A stretch of DNA of 64,000 nucleotides, taken from NCBI RefSeq assembly GCF_963678635.1, contig NC_087071.1, positions 4,479,624-4,543,623 on the forward strand, written 5' to 3'. The notes under the pieces are model-generated. The model worked only from the letters and a program-made list of their open reading frames with translations. It ran no database searches and was not told the origin of the DNA. A program made the translations under genes and the position numbers. Positions 63,483 to 64,000 of the stretch are shown here, in pieces; positions within the stretch are counted from its first letter, which is position 1; every line of letters starts with the position of its first letter. The DNA is from Symsagittifera roscoffensis. Taxonomy: Eukaryota > Xenacoelomorpha > Acoela > Convolutidae.

Positions 63483-63882
63483 GTGATGTGCGAGAGGGTG
63501 TTAGGCCAAAGGACCAAGTTGCATGTAATATGTGATATGTGTGTTATGTTATGTTATGTTACGTGTTAGGTTATTAAGATCATGGGTGAGTAGGGGTTAG
63601 TGACCATGAACAACTAATGACGAGCTGAGGAATAGATCCAAAGTTTGGACTGTCCAATCTTAGGTCGAATTCCAAAATTTTAGAAACCAATTGATTTTAA
63701 TAAATTTTAGGATAAATATCTTTTTATCTGAACTGTTTTAAGCAAATTTTAACGATATATGTTAAGGTGAAACTGACAAGTGCGACATCCGTGATTTCTT
63801 TTCTAGATCCTGATTGATCATTTAATTGCTCATTTGAGTCAAAACTTGAAATCGAAATCAAATCAAACTTGGAAAGAACAGT
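63483..63882 (+). other. Spacer with possible intron and pentamer repeat
   Basis: A short (TTATG)n run lies at about 63540-63562. GTGAGT at 63586 and a pyrimidine-rich TTTCTTTTCTAG ending at 63806 make a plausible 221-bp intron before the next ORF. No gene is otherwise visible. Confidence 0.4.
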
Positions 63883-64000
63883 ATGGACAATTTCAACCTG
63901 GATGAATTGATGGACCTGGCAGAGGCATATGTAGGACCGATGGTAGATGCGATCTATCGTCGGCTGATCGAACGAGACTTCGCTCTGGAGGACCCAGAGG
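63883..64000 (+). CDS. Start of a further ORF (cut by window end)
   Basis: ATG at 63883 opens a frame that stays open for 39 codons to the window edge: MDNFNLDELMDLAEAYVGPM and then VDAIYRRLIERDFALEDPE. Base composition and codon choice match the element 3 ORFs, unlike the AT-rich spacer before it. It may be a fourth ORF of element 3, possibly expressed from a spliced RNA. No family can be named from 39 residues. Confidence 0.5.
   Translation, partial: MDNFNLDELMDLAEAYVGPMVDAIYRRLIERDFALEDPE

Larger units (their letters stand above)
50900..64000 (+). mobile_element. Gypsy-like LTR retroelement 3 with accessory macro-domain ORF (left edge approximate, right end outside window)
   Basis: Three long ORFs in one frame (53886-58706, 59049-62345, 62376-63482) encode Gag, protease, RT, RNase H, integrase and a macro-domain protein. 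They are preceded by a ~3-kb leader with an internal repeat array, and a fourth ORF starts at 63883. The coding part is GC-richer than its surroundings and much less decayed than elements 1 and 2, so the insertion is young. LTRs cannot be defined because the 3' copy lies beyond the window. The left limit is a guess from the start of GC-rich sequence. Confidence 0.8.

Overview
The window looks like transposon-dense nuclear DNA of an animal, most likely an AT-rich invertebrate; I cannot fix the phylum. The basis is a TRIM-like RING/B-box gene fragment, Ty3/Gypsy-type LTR retroelements, Polinton/Maverick elements, MITEs, plausible spliceosomal introns and long AT-rich non-coding stretches. Nothing looks bacterial: there are no operons or ribosome binding sites. 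Almost every coding region is a mobile-element gene, and most are broken by stops and frameshifts.

Layout. (1) 1-5630: a TRIM-like gene, its upstream flank and the 5' end of a Gypsy element occur twice (98-1742 and 4014-5630), so a segmental duplication copied gene and transposon end together. (2) 4654-11554: Gypsy element 1, decayed, with 5' LTR, primer site, gag, pol, polypurine tract, 3' LTR and a 5-bp target duplication. (3) 12987-21446: Polinton element 1, 8.5 kb between ~210-bp inverted repeats, keeping a decayed protein-primed DNA polymerase B but no recognisable capsid module. (4) 22531-45749: Gypsy element 2 (206-bp LTRs), whose integrase gene is split by (5) Polinton element 2 (about 26594-43694). 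Polinton 2 has ~0.4-kb inverted repeats and remnants of protease, major capsid, core protein, minor capsid, integrase, packaging ATPase, several unknown ORFs and polymerase B. (6) 45750-50640: a hAT-like MITE, a 76-bp palindrome, a possible small host gene for a secreted coiled-coil protein, and AT-rich DNA. (7) About 50900-64000: Gypsy-like element 3, much younger and GC-richer, with a long leader carrying an array of TCCGGAGGGGTC motifs, a 1606-codon gag-pro-RT ORF, a 1098-codon RNase H-integrase ORF, a 368-codon ORF ending in a macro (ADP-ribose-binding) domain, and the start of one more ORF at the window edge.

The most interesting item is element 3. A macro-domain ORF sits where an env gene would be, in the same frame as pol and separated from it by one UAG stop. 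The element also has a repeat array upstream of gag that recalls the insulator of Drosophila gypsy, and a roughly 500-residue extra segment between RNase H and integrase. Second in interest are the Polintons: two different polymerase B lineages, an 8.5-kb capsid-less derivative, recurring PC4-like small ORFs next to the polymerase, and a large unassigned ORF.
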